Shown: in pieces, positions 8,990-18,046 of the stretch
Numbering within the stretch: the stretch's first letter is position 1
How the letters are laid out: the number at the start of each line of letters is the position of its first letter
DNA from: Ideonella sp. A 288
GTDB lineage: Bacteria; Pseudomonadota; Gammaproteobacteria; Burkholderiales; Burkholderiaceae_C
Assembly: GCF_002198735.1 (NCBI RefSeq)
Contig: NZ_MWLO01000118.1
Coordinates: 1 to 64,000, forward strand
Reading direction: 5' to 3'
DNA length: 64,000 bases
Made by a program: the position numbers and the translations under genes
Notes under the pieces: generated by a model
Database searches by the model: none
What the model saw: only the letters and a program-made list of their open reading frames with translations
Told to the model about the DNA's origin: nothing

Positions 8990-9163
8990 TCGGCGGTGGG
9001 CTCATTCATCAACAAGAACAACACCTCGTTTGACCCACGCAACTACGGCTTCACCAAGCTCAGCGAACTGGTGCGCAGGCAGGCCTATCTGGAGGTCAAG
9101 GAGACGACGGATCCGTCTGGCTTCAATCATCTGTCGGTGCGAGCGCGGCCAATCGTGGCGTGA
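8990..9163 (+). pseudogene. OST-HTH/LOTUS domain remnant (NYN-type protein C-terminus)
   Basis: A frame without its own start reads FINKNNTSFDPRNYGFTKL, then SELVRRQAYLEV, and ends at a TGA at 9161-9163. This is the pattern of the OST-HTH (LOTUS) domain found at the C-terminus of NYN-domain RNases. The nuclease domain is absent; the sequence upstream is unrelated. It is a gene fragment left after deletion or recombination. Confidence 0.6.
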
Positions 9164-9281
9164 TGCCAGCCGGAAGACCTGCAGCACGCTGCATGGAAGT
9201 CGTATGGACCAACGGGAATGTCCGGCGGCTTCAGACTGAGTGCTGCCGATCGGATCCGGCGGGTGAATGTCGGCGCACGCT

Positions 9282-9337
9282 GATACCTGCCGTTCAGGGT
9301 TCGTCGGGCCAGTCGGCCGCTCAGATACCTGCCGTTC
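9282..9337 (+). repeat. Pair of 14-bp direct repeats
   Basis: GATACCTGCCGTTC occurs at 9282-9295 and again at 9324-9337, 42 bp apart. CTGCCGTTC also recurs near 9511, next to an inverted GCCGTTCG/CGAACGGC pair. The stretch 9164-9590 holds no supported gene and looks like recombined remnants. Confidence 0.5.
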
Positions 9338-9591
9338 GTCCCCAACTTTGTGGATGAGTGGTGAGGCCACCACGTCGCCGCATCAAACGACAGCTCCCAT
9401 GTTCCGCGAACTGGTGCTGCCGACCCATACCAGCCCGTCGACGCGCTCCGCAGCTGTCGGACGACCGGCTCCGGATCCCTCACGTTCCGCAGCTACGAAG
9501 CTGCCGTTCGTTGCCTACGGCAGTCGGCCGGGAGCTGCCGGTGGCGAACGGCCGCTATCCGGCCAGCCGGTCATATGCTGCCTCGACCACC

Positions 9592-9955
9592 GCTCCAGCG
9601 CGGCCAGCCGCTGCTTGAACTCCAGCGGGCTCATGGCCAGGTGGGTCGTTCCGTCACGCCACCGCGTCTTGAGCTTGAGATCGACTTGGCCGGCGGCGGT
9701 GAGCTGCACCCGTTCGTCTGACAGCGCCGGGCGGGTTATGTGGTGATGTAGCGGCACAGCTGTTCCAGCCGCTTGCGGTCGTGCGCCTCGACCCGCACGG
9801 CAGCGTGCAGGCTGAAGCCGTCGATATCGGCGCACAACGGCTGACGCGCCGCAGCCTCGTGCGGCATCGCTCCTCGCAGAGTCAGCACCTTCTGCCCCGC
9901 GCGGCCCGAAGGCGATGCGGTACGTGATGGCCGCCGCCTGCAGCGGCCGCACACA
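9592..9955 (-). pseudogene. IS91-family transposase C-terminal remnant
   Basis: On the minus strand the pieces AAAITYRIAFGP, CADIDGFSLHAAVRVEAHDR, KRLEQLCRYI, TRPALSDERVQ and KLKTRWRDGTTHL appear in the order found in IS91-type Y2 rolling-circle transposases, with at least two frame changes. It closely matches the better preserved copy at 20889-22397. The conserved tyrosine motif region (CRYITRP) is interrupted by a small insertion. Only the C-terminal portion remains. Confidence 0.8.
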
Positions 9956-10176
9956 TGACGCTGCTGTGGGTGCGCATGGTGCGCATGAACGGCCATTCGC
10001 CGAACGTGGTGTGGGCGGCGCTGAAGCGCTGACACGGCGCCGGGTCCCGGGCCGCGGCCTGGGACCGTGTCGGCGCAGGACGACACCATGGAAACGACGA
10101 GGCAGGCAGTTCGAGGCGACTGCGCCGGAGATCGTCCACAATCGCGACCGTCCGTGACTCCCCCAGGCAGGGCTGG

Positions 10177-13100
10177 ATGTCTCTCTTCTGCGAAGCATGC
10201 GGCTCAGCGCTCGAAGCCTCGGCCCAGCCGTGTCGGCGCTGTGGTGCCGGGGCAGCTGCCGACCAGCTTCGCCCCGTGGTCGTGGCCTTTGCGGACATCG
10301 TCGACTCGACTCGGTGGGCCAACCTCCTCGACCCGGAGGACCTGAGCCTGCTGTTCCGCATGTTTCGCCAGGCGGCCGAGGACATCAACGCCGCGTATGG
10401 TCCCTTGCGTCTGCGATTCACGGGCGACGCGGCGCGATTCACCTTCGGTCATCCCCACTTCGCGGAGGACACTCCCGAGACCGCGATCCGGGCCGCCCTC
10501 GCGCTACGGAGGGCGCTCGCCGAGAGGATGGTTCCCGGCACCGCGACCCCCCTGCGCGTACGCATCGGCCTGGCGCTTGGCGATGCGGTCCTGGCCACCC
10601 TGGAAGCCGGCGCGGCGGGAACGCAGGAGGACGTGGTGGGCCCGGTGGCTCACCTGGCGGCTCGACTGGCCGCTGCGGCTGAACCCGACACCGTCCTGGT
10701 CGACGAGTCGCTCTCGAGGGTGGCCGGCGGCTTCTTCGATTTCGAAGGCATGGCGCCGCTCTCGCTGAAGGGCTTCGATGGCGCGGTCCATGCTCTGCGC
10801 GTGGTCGCCGAGAGCACCACCGCGTCGCGGCACCTCGCCCGGCGGGAGGGCAACGGGCAGTCTGCGGAACTCGTGGGACGCGATGTCGAGCTGCGGCGAG
10901 GACTCGATCTGTGGCAGTCGGCGAAGGTCGGACCTGCGCGCACGACGATGGTGATCGGTGACCCGGGCATCGGCAAGTCACGCCTGGCTGACCGGATCCT
11001 GCAGATCGCCGTGCAGGACGGCGCGACCCGTCTGGACTTCGATTGCTCTCCGCGTACGGCCAACACGCCGCTGCATCCGGTGCGCAACACCTTGCGGCGG
11101 CTGGCAGGAGTCGGTCCCTTGGCGGAGTCCGGCGGCGATACGCTGCACCTCCTGCGGACGTGGCTGGTGAGCCATTTGAGCGGGGGGGAGGTCGACGGCC
11201 ATGCGATCACGCTGGCGCTGGCCGCACTGGAGCCTTCGCTGACCGAAGCAGGCTCACTCAGCGGCGAGCGCCTGCGCGAAGGTGCCACTGCGGCGCTCGT
11301 GGACATCGTCGCCGGGTTGTCCGTTCGAAGCCCCGTGGCCATCCTCGTCGAGGACCTGCAATGGGCCGATCCGACCACCGTCGAACTGCTCGATGCGCTG
11401 GCAGCCTCGACAAGTCGGTGGCGCGGGATCCTGCTGGTGACCTCTCGCCCGGAAGGTCGGGGGCGGCTGGTGGGTGCCGCCGATCTGGAGATGGCACTGG
11501 AGCCGCTGACGAGCGACGATGCAGCGCTCTTCATCCGGCAACTTGCCGGTCGCCGCTCCGCGGTCTGCACCGAAGAGACCGCTGCCTGGATCGTCGCACG
11601 GGCCGAAGGCGTTCCACTGGTTCTCGAGGAGCTGACCCGCAGTGTTCTCGAGGGTCGTGCGCTGCCGGGTGCCGCTGGTGTTCCCGTCACCCTTCGCACG
11701 ATCGTTCAGGTCCGGGTCGACGCACATCCTGAGCGACGTGCGGTGCTCCAGGCGGCTGCGGTGCTGGGCCGCCGTTTCTCGCTCGACATGTTGTCGACGC
11801 TGACGGACATGCCGCCTGAAGGCGTTGCCGGCGCGATGGCGCAGCTTGCCGCAGACGGCTTTCTGGCGCTGCCCGCTCCGACCGCCGGCGTGGCCTCGTT
11901 TCGCCACGCCTTGATCCACGAGGCGGTGTACGACACGCTAATGCGGGCCGATCGACGCCGCCTGCACGGCGCGGTGGCCGACCTGCTCGACGCACAGGTC
12001 GGCAGCCTGCCGGAGGCAGAGCGCGCCGTCATCGCGGTCCACCAGCTGGGTGCTGCCCGCCATGGCGATGCCGCGCGAAGCCTGCTGCGCGCTGCCCAGG
12101 GCACGAATGCGGCAGCCGCCTATGTCGAAGCGATCGCCCATGCGCGTGCCGGGCTGGACGCGCTCGATCAGGCGAAGGTGGTCGACAAGGCCACGCGGCG
12201 TGAGCTGCTGATACAGCTCGGCGTTGCGTTGACGGCCCGCGACGGCTATGCCGGCGACGAGGTCGAACGTACCTACCGCCAGGCCCGCGAGGCATGTGCT
12301 TCGGAGCCCGACGACGTCGAGATCTATCCCGTGCTGCGAGGCCTCGCAACCTTCTATCTGGTGAAGGGAAGCCTGCGCGACGCCTACGAACTGGCCAGCG
12401 AGGCGCTCCCCCGTGCGCTTCGCAGCGTGCGACACGACCACCTGCTGGATGCCCTGTCCCTGCATGGTTACGCATCGCTGTACGCCAATCGGTTGGTGGA
12501 AGCCGACACGATGCTGAGCGAGTGCTGGGAGTGCTACCGCGCCTTCGACGGGGCGCGCCTACGCTACCCCGTACCGCAGGATGCCGGAATCGCCGCGCTG
12601 GCGCTGCTGCCGACGGTGCGCTGGCTGCGGGGCCGACCGTTCGAGGCCGAGCGGGCCATCGCCGATGGGCTCGCGCACGCCGATCGCATCGACCGCCCGT
12701 TCGATCGTGCGGTGCTGCACTCGTGGATCGCGGGCGTGCGCTACACGCAGCGGCGACATGCCCAGGCGCGGGAGCACGCACTGATCGCTCTCGGGATCTC
12801 TTCGGAGTTCGGCTTCGCGACCTGGCTGGGCGTCAGTGCCCTGCTCGAGGCGTTGTCACGCGCGGCCCAGGCCCCCGACCCCGTGGCCGTCCAGGAGGCT
12901 GGACTGATGCTGGAGCGGATGGCGAAGACCGGATCGACACTGAACGCGCCGTACTACCTCTGGGCTTTCGCCCAAGGCATGGCGCGCCTGGGGCAGCCGT
13001 CCGAGGCGCTGGCGCTGCTCGCGAAGGCGCGTTTCGTGGCCGATGCCGGCGGTGAGCACCGGACCGATGCCGAGATCGAGATGCTCGAGGTGGAACTGGC

Positions 13101-13356
13101 GCCTTCTGGAGCCGATGCGGCGGCTCGCCTCGGCGAAGCCTGCCGGCGTGCACTTGCCGATGGCGATCTGACCACGGCATTGCGCGCATGTCTGCTCCAC
13201 GCGCAGCTCTTCGATCCCGACGCCTCGCGACGCAACGATGCCGAAGCACTGCGCCGTCGGCTCGATGATCCTGGAACGGCCTGGGAACCCGGTTCTCCCA
13301 TTGCCGCGCTGTTGCAGGCATGGCTGCCGCCATCGTGGTCGGCGACAGGAGCGTGA
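10177..13356 (+). CDS. Class III nucleotide cyclase / STAND ATPase / TPR regulator
   Basis: The 1059-residue protein starts with a zinc ribbon (C5, C8, C19, C22). A class III cyclase domain follows (about 33-210), with metal-binding D40 in FADIVDST and D84 in FTGDAARF. Next comes a STAND-type AAA module with Walker A GDPGIGKS (261-268) and a Walker B at ILVEDLQWAD. A long TPR-like helical region fills residues about 620-1055. This resembles cyclase-ATPase-TPR signalling proteins. One key position differs: the transition-state Asn of the usual NxxAR motif is His159 (VAHLAARL), although Arg163 is kept, so catalytic activity is doubtful. The gene faces the isoprenoid-type operon; their 3' ends are 21 bp apart. 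Confidence 0.85.
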   Translation: MSLFCEACGSALEASAQPCRRCGAGAAADQLRPVVVAFADIVDSTRWANLLDPEDLSLLFRMFRQAAEDINAAYGPLRLRFTGDAARFTFGHPHFAEDTPETAIRAALALRRALAERMVPGTATPLRVRIGLALGDAVLATLEAGAAGTQEDVVGPVAHLAARLAAAAEPDTVLVDESLSRVAGGFFDFEGMAPLSLKGFDGAVHALRVVAESTTASRHLARREGNGQSAELVGRDVELRRGLDLWQSAKVGPARTTMVIGDPGIGKSRLADRILQIAVQDGATRLDFDCSPRTANTPLHPVRNTLRRLAGVGPLAESGGDTLHLLRTWLVSHLSGGEVDGHAITLALAALEPSLTEAGSLSGERLREGATAALVDIVAGLSVRSPVAILVEDLQWADPTTVELLDALAASTSRWRGILLVTSRPEGRGRLVGAADLEMALEPLTSDDAALFIRQLAGRRSAVCTEETAAWIVARAEGVPLVLEELTRSVLEGRALPGAAGVPVTLRTIVQVRVDAHPERRAVLQAAAVLGRRFSLDMLSTLTDMPPEGVAGAMAQLAADGFLALPAPTAGVASFRHALIHEAVYDTLMRADRRRLHGAVADLLDAQVGSLPEAERAVIAVHQLGAARHGDAARSLLRAAQGTNAAAAYVEAIAHARAGLDALDQAKVVDKATRRELLIQLGVALTARDGYAGDEVERTYRQAREACASEPDDVEIYPVLRGLATFYLVKGSLRDAYELASEALPRALRSVRHDHLLDALSLHGYASLYANRLVEADTMLSECWECYRAFDGARLRYPVPQDAGIAALALLPTVRWLRGRPFEAERAIADGLAHADRIDRPFDRAVLHSWIAGVRYTQRRHAQAREHALIALGISSEFGFATWLGVSALLEALSRAAQAPDPVAVQEAGLMLERMAKTGSTLNAPYYLWAFAQGMARLGQPSEALALLAKARFVADAGGEHRTDAEIEMLEVELAPSGADAAARLGEACRRALADGDLTTALRACLLHAQLFDPDASRRNDAEALRRRLDDPGTAWEPGSPIAALLQAWLPPSWSATGA

Positions 13357-13377
13357 ACCCCCCGGTGACCGAGGCAT

Positions 13378-15084
13378 CTACCAGCCGAGCGGGTCGACCA
13401 CCTCCATGCGCAGATCGCATGAGATCCGGTACCAGTCGCCGGCCGGCAGGGTCAGTTCCCTGCCGCCATGGCGGTCCAGGAAGTCGCACAGGCCCTGCCA
13501 GGCCGGCGGCGTGCGGAAGCCGTAGGTCCCCAGGCTGAGCCGCGCGAGCCCATCCGGGAAGCCGACCCGCAGCTTGGAGAAGTTGAAGCGGCTCTCGATC
13601 AATGCTCGGGGAAGCGGTCGCGCGTCGCAGGGCGAGACCTGGACGTTGTTGAACTCACCGCGCGTCCAGGGCCGGCTGCCGGCGATCGCCAGACCCTCCT
13701 CGTCGAGCAGGCCCGCGAGCGTGCCGGGCCCGTCGACCAGCCGGGTGGTCGCGATGTCGAGCAACGGTGCAGCCGCAGGATCCACGCCGTAGCCCAAAGC
13801 GAGCACGGGCGGGGCCTCCGGCTCGCGATCGACGGCGTTCACTGCGGCCACCTGCCACAAAGGCACCTCGACCCCGTCGATGCGACCCCGGTCGTCGAGC
13901 CTCCGGCCGCGTCCGTCCCGTGCCGCCGCCAGTCGCTTGTCGAAGCCCTGGAGTTCCCGGCCCAGGTAGCGCGACCAGGGGTTGTCGACCCAGATCGCCG
14001 CGACGAACGACGCGCTGCGGGCTTCCCCCGGCCTTCGCACCGCGATGCGAAGTGCCAACTCGTGCTGGCTGAACCAGTCATTGGGGGTCAGCTCGCCGAA
14101 GCGCTCGGCGATGTGCATGCGTCCGTAGCGAAGCAGGTCCAGCGTCAGCGTGGTGCCGGCGGCCTCATACCCCTGGTCCAGTGGCTTCAGCGGAGCCGTC
14201 AGTTCGGCGAGCAGGTCGGCGACGGCGCGAGGGTCGCCGCAGCTGTCCTGCAGGTCGATGCGGAAGCCCAGCCAGTCCACCGACTCGAAGCGGAAGCTCG
14301 CCGGTACGTACTGCAGTTCGTCGCGCGATCGGCGGGTCGAAGGCGGCAGTCCGTTGGGCTGGTTCGCCTGCGGCCGCTCGGACATGACACCACTCCACTG
14401 TCCGCGCAAAACCCGGCTGGCTTGACGCTGCTCGGCGGAGCTGAGCGGCCTGAGGTTCGGATAGCGCAGTTCCGGAATATCCAAGGTGACGGTGGGCGGC
14501 TCCTCATCGCCGCGAAACTCTCCGGACAGCCTCACTCCGCCGTCGGCGAGCACCCGGACCGTGGCCGCCGGATCGATCGGATCGGGTGCGACGACGCGCT
14601 GGTGGAAGTACAGCGAAACGTAGTGGGCGGTCGAGACGTTCTGCTCGGGGGGCGGCACCGGCTGCAGCAAGGGCAGTCCCCCAACGATGAAGCGGGTGAG
14701 CGTGGCGCCCCCGTCGCCAGGGGGGCCGCCGGGCTGCGCGCGCGCAAAGGCATGGACCTCGACGTGCAAGCCGTCGTCGCGAGCCGTGATCGCTGCCTCG
14801 AAGGCAGGCAGGCCGTCCTGTGAGAGCTGGCCGCACCGCACGCTGGAGTCGGAGAACGCGATCACCGCCTCGACCCGCGACGGATCGCCACCCGACTGCA
14901 CCGCCATCACGACGATCCAGTGGCCCTCCTGCTTCCTCGTCACTTCGACGACCACGGTGTCCGGAGATTTCCCATCCTTGGTGCGCAGGATGTTTACCAC
15001 CGAGTAGAAGACCGAGTCCCGAGGCACACCGGCTTCGGTCGCTAGCGGGAACATGGCGAGCCAGGTCTGGTCCGCAGCGTTCAC
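13378..15084 (-). CDS. Unknown 568-residue protein of isoprenoid-type operon
   Basis: I do not recognise this family. The protein is soluble in appearance, with alternating beta and turn regions and no signal peptide, membrane segment or clear catalytic motif. Its C-terminal third (VPLWQVAAVNAVDREPE, ESRFNFSKLRVGF) and its many aromatic residues suggest a beta-rich, perhaps duplicated, fold. Its ATG overlaps the stop of the upstream oxidoreductase gene by four bases (ATGA), which implies translational coupling. It is the last gene of a five-gene operon that includes a prenyl diphosphate synthase, so a role in the same pathway is likely. This role is inferred from context only. Confidence 0.7.
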   Translation of the reverse strand: MNAADQTWLAMFPLATEAGVPRDSVFYSVVNILRTKDGKSPDTVVVEVTRKQEGHWIVVMAVQSGGDPSRVEAVIAFSDSSVRCGQLSQDGLPAFEAAITARDDGLHVEVHAFARAQPGGPPGDGGATLTRFIVGGLPLLQPVPPPEQNVSTAHYVSLYFHQRVVAPDPIDPAATVRVLADGGVRLSGEFRGDEEPPTVTLDIPELRYPNLRPLSSAEQRQASRVLRGQWSGVMSERPQANQPNGLPPSTRRSRDELQYVPASFRFESVDWLGFRIDLQDSCGDPRAVADLLAELTAPLKPLDQGYEAAGTTLTLDLLRYGRMHIAERFGELTPNDWFSQHELALRIAVRRPGEARSASFVAAIWVDNPWSRYLGRELQGFDKRLAAARDGRGRRLDDRGRIDGVEVPLWQVAAVNAVDREPEAPPVLALGYGVDPAAAPLLDIATTRLVDGPGTLAGLLDEEGLAIAGSRPWTRGEFNNVQVSPCDARPLPRALIESRFNFSKLRVGFPDGLARLSLGTYGFRTPPAWQGLCDFLDRHGGRELTLPAGDWYRISCDLRMEVVDPLGW

Positions 15085-16163
15085 CGTGAAATGGGCTCCA
15101 ATGAATCCATCGAGGTCGCCAGCTCCGATTGACCGCGCAGCAGCGTTCCGATGCCCTTCCAGCCGTACACCGATTCAGGCTGCGCCTGCGCCAGCAGACG
15201 CGCCGCGGCGACCGCGATCGCGGCACTGGCGCTGTAAGGCTCGGGCACGGTGAACCGCTGGTCGACGAGGGGCGCGCGCCACGGGTCCTCGACCTGCAAG
15301 GCCACGACCAGCGGCTCGACCGGCGTCGCGTCGAGCAGCGATGCCGCCAGGGCCGCCATCGGCCGGCTGGTGGGCAGGGTTCGCAGCGGCGCAGCCCAGG
15401 CCGCCGCATCGGCGAGCCAGCGCGACCCGCTGCCAGCCTCGACGAAGCTGCAGATGCCGTCGGCCCGGATCGCGGCCGCTGCCAGCGTGTCTGCCACGGC
15501 CAACGTGTCGACCAGGCCGGCCGCCATCGCGATGCGCGGCCCGGGCCGCGTCGCGCCGAAGTCGATGAGGTGCTCGTGACGGCCGACCGGCACGGTCCGC
15601 TCGACCCCCTGGCGGACCACCAGCACGCGGTCGAGGCTGCTCTCCCACAGCGTGCGCAGGCTGCCGCTGCCCAGACCGTCGGGGCGCGAGAGGACGATGC
15701 GCACCTCCCCCAGGAAGCGAGGCAGGACTTGCCGGGCCACCAGGCTGGCGAGCAGCAGCGCGGAGAGACCCGGCGTCACGGCTGCTCCGCACACCAGTGC
15801 CACCCGCGACTCGGCGGCCAGCCGGTCGAGCGCCTTGACCTGACGCCACGCGGCCTCTTCCCCGCATAGGTCGGCGTAGTGCGCGCCGACCCGGATCGCC
15901 GACTTGGCCAGGCGCTCCGCGGTGGCCGCGTACGGTCCGGCCGCATTGACGACCACGCCAACCTCGCGAAGTCCGTCCCGCACCGCTTCCGGCCGGTCGA
16001 GCGTGAAGGCCCGGGTCTCCAGGCCGAGCGGCCGGGCCAGTTCGGCCAGCCGGCCAGGATCCCGCCCGGCCAGGATGAGTCGCCACCCTGGCAACCGTGC
16101 GGCCTGTTCGACGATCAACCTCCCCGTCCGGCCATAGGCTCCGTAGATCAGCACAGGTCTCAT
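15081..16163 (-). CDS. Saccharopine-dehydrogenase-like NAD(P)-dependent oxidoreductase
   Basis: The 360-residue protein opens with a Rossmann nucleotide-binding motif, VLIYGAYGRTGRLIVEQAAR, and the following strand VVVNAAGPYA, both typical of saccharopine dehydrogenase-like reductases, including membrane-associated trans-acting enoyl reductases. The C-terminal half is family-divergent. A reduction or oxidation step on a lipid or isoprenoid product is plausible because of the neighbours. GGGAGG upstream supports the start at 16163. The gene begins 18 bp after the prenyl synthase stop and overlaps the next gene by four bases. Confidence 0.8.
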   Translation of the reverse strand: MRPVLIYGAYGRTGRLIVEQAARLPGWRLILAGRDPGRLAELARPLGLETRAFTLDRPEAVRDGLREVGVVVNAAGPYAATAERLAKSAIRVGAHYADLCGEEAAWRQVKALDRLAAESRVALVCGAAVTPGLSALLLASLVARQVLPRFLGEVRIVLSRPDGLGSGSLRTLWESSLDRVLVVRQGVERTVPVGRHEHLIDFGATRPGPRIAMAAGLVDTLAVADTLAAAAIRADGICSFVEAGSGSRWLADAAAWAAPLRTLPTSRPMAALAASLLDATPVEPLVVALQVEDPWRAPLVDQRFTVPEPYSASAAIAVAAARLLAQAQPESVYGWKGIGTLLRGQSELATSMDSLEPISR

Positions 16164-16181
16164 GGTCGACCTCCCAACGAC

Positions 16182-17237
16182 TCAGTGCGTTCGACGCACG
16201 ACCCACAGCACGAGCTGGCGCAAGAACCGCCGGTCGCGCGAATCGGGCCAGTGCGCCGTACAGCGATCGAACTCCGACAGCGCCGCGCCGGCCAGCGCGC
16301 GCGCCGTTGTCCGTGCGGCGTCGAGTGCACCGGTCCGATCCATCAGCGTACGCACCCAGTCCACATCGCCGTCCGAGCGGTCGGCCCGCGCCAGGCCCAG
16401 GAACTCGACCAGGCGGCCGCGTTCGGCCGCAGCTGCATGGCGCAGTGCGTGCACCACCATCAAGGTGCGCTTGCCTTCGCGGAGGTCGCCGTCGATCTCC
16501 TTGCCGTAGTCCGGGCCGCCTTCGAGATTGAGCAGATCGTCCTGGATCTGGAAGGCGGCCCCGAGGAAGAAGCCCACCAGATCGAACGGGTCGAGCGCGT
16601 CCGCGCCCTGGCTGCCGATCAGCACGCCGACACGCAACGGGTGGATGGTGGTCTGCCAGCAGGTCTTCAGGCGGACCATCTCGAGATAGTCGCGCTCGTC
16701 CACGGTGGTGCGGTTGTCGCGCTGCCAGCCCAGTTCCAGCGCCTGCCCTTCGACGGCGTGGAGCCCCATGCGGTGGAACTCCTCGACAACGCGCAGCGCC
16801 AGGCGTCCCCCCAGCCGCTCGGAATTGCTCCACAGCGGACCGTGCGCATGCAGCATCAGGGCGGTGCCCGCGTTCAGCGCAAGGGGGACGCCATGCAGTT
16901 CGTGCAACGTGGGGATGCCGCGACGCTGCTCGCTGCCGTCCTCGATGTCGTCGTGGACGAGCAAGGCGTTGTGCAGCAATTCGATCGCCACCGCAGTGGG
17001 CATCGCTGCCCCCGCTGCCGCGCCGCGCGCATGCGCCGCCGCGAGGCACAGGGTCGCGCGAAGCATCTTGCCGCCGCGTCGCGGGTAGTCGGCCAGCAGC
17101 GGGCCCAGGTACGGTGATTCGTCGACCCCGGCCAGCCACGCGTCGACGCCCGCGCGCACCTGGGTGGCGTAGTCCTCCAGCACGTCGCGGATCAGCACAT
17201 CGTCGACACGGGGCGGATCCGCGGCAAGCACGGCCAT
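16182..17237 (-). CDS. Polyprenyl diphosphate synthase
   Basis: This 351-residue trans-isoprenyl diphosphate synthase condenses IPP with an allylic diphosphate. The first aspartate-rich motif is DDIED at 96-100, followed by the paired arginines (EQRRG). RGGKMLR (54-60) binds IPP. The second motif is FQIQDDLLNLEGG, where the usual final aspartate of DDxxD is replaced by Asn. The chosen ATG at 17237 overlaps the upstream stop (TGATG), indicating translational coupling; an open extension upstream is out of family. Chain length cannot be read from sequence by eye. A phytoene- or squalene-synthase-type partner is not in the operon. Confidence 0.9.
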   Translation of the reverse strand: MAVLAADPPRVDDVLIRDVLEDYATQVRAGVDAWLAGVDESPYLGPLLADYPRRGGKMLRATLCLAAAHARGAAAGAAMPTAVAIELLHNALLVHDDIEDGSEQRRGIPTLHELHGVPLALNAGTALMLHAHGPLWSNSERLGGRLALRVVEEFHRMGLHAVEGQALELGWQRDNRTTVDERDYLEMVRLKTCWQTTIHPLRVGVLIGSQGADALDPFDLVGFFLGAAFQIQDDLLNLEGGPDYGKEIDGDLREGKRTLMVVHALRHAAAAERGRLVEFLGLARADRSDGDVDWVRTLMDRTGALDAARTTARALAGAALSEFDRCTAHWPDSRDRRFLRQLVLWVVRRTH

Positions 17238-18046
17238 CACAGCAGCTCGAGCTTGACGATGGCCACTTGCACGCCGTCGTCGGCGCAGGCGGCGGCGGTC
17301 CAGGTGGCGCTTGAATGGGCCGTGAGATCCGGCAGCTCCAGCACCCAGGCCTGCCTCCTGGCATCGAACCGCAAGAGGGCCGGCACGGGCTTCTCGCCGG
17401 GCACGGAGAACACGCAACGCAGCGGCTCCGAGCCGAGGTCGGACTGCGCCTGCAACGACACCCGCACCGGGCGCGGCACTTCGCTTCGCATCATCGGCAG
17501 AACGGCCGGGTCCCTCGGCGGCGTTGCCTCCGTGCCGCCGGTCGGCACGGGAGCCGCCTGGACGTTCCCCGAGGTCGGCGACCCTGCGGTCGCTGCGGGC
17601 GCCTGGTCGGTCAGCCCGAACAGGCGGCCCAGCCACCGGTACTCCGCCGCCAGCACCCGGCGCAGCGGACTCCCCGGCTCGGCAGCCGACAGTTCGATCC
17701 ACGCCAGGGCCGACTCGCCCGCCCGCAGGGCCAGCCGTTCCAGGGACTGCAAGGCCAGTCGGTCGCTGTCCGTGCCGGTCGCAGTGTCGCCTGCGGCTTT
17801 CAGCCGCGACGCGATGCGCAGGCTGCGATCGACCTGGGCATCGGCCACGTCGTAGGCCAGCCGCACCGCCGCGATCACCGCGTCTTCGGTCGAAGCCAAG
17901 GGCCGGCCGATCACGCGCCTCGGGCCGGCATCGCCATCTGACGAACGGTAGAAGCCGCCGACGCGGCGGTCCGGCCCCGAGGCGGCCGATGGGACGCGGC
18001 GGTAACGGCCGTGACCGTCGCGGAGTGAAGTCGGCTGGTCGCTCAT
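17237..18046 (-). CDS. Unknown 269-residue protein of isoprenoid-type operon
   Basis: No family is recognised. The N-terminus is charged and disordered (residues 1-45). A helical central segment (about 50-150) with ENA-rich and AEYRWLGRLFGL motifs follows. A proline/threonine-rich linker leads to a short beta-rich C-terminal domain (VRVSLQAQ to VKLELL). There is no signal peptide or membrane helix. The start ATG overlaps the stop of the flavoprotein gene by four bases, and its own stop overlaps the prenyl synthase start. The position between two enzymes of one operon suggests an accessory or scaffold role; that is inference. Confidence 0.7.
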   Translation of the reverse strand: MSDQPTSLRDGHGRYRRVPSAASGPDRRVGGFYRSSDGDAGPRRVIGRPLASTEDAVIAAVRLAYDVADAQVDRSLRIASRLKAAGDTATGTDSDRLALQSLERLALRAGESALAWIELSAAEPGSPLRRVLAAEYRWLGRLFGLTDQAPAATAGSPTSGNVQAAPVPTGGTEATPPRDPAVLPMMRSEVPRPVRVSLQAQSDLGSEPLRCVFSVPGEKPVPALLRFDARRQAWVLELPDLTAHSSATWTAAACADDGVQVAIVKLELL

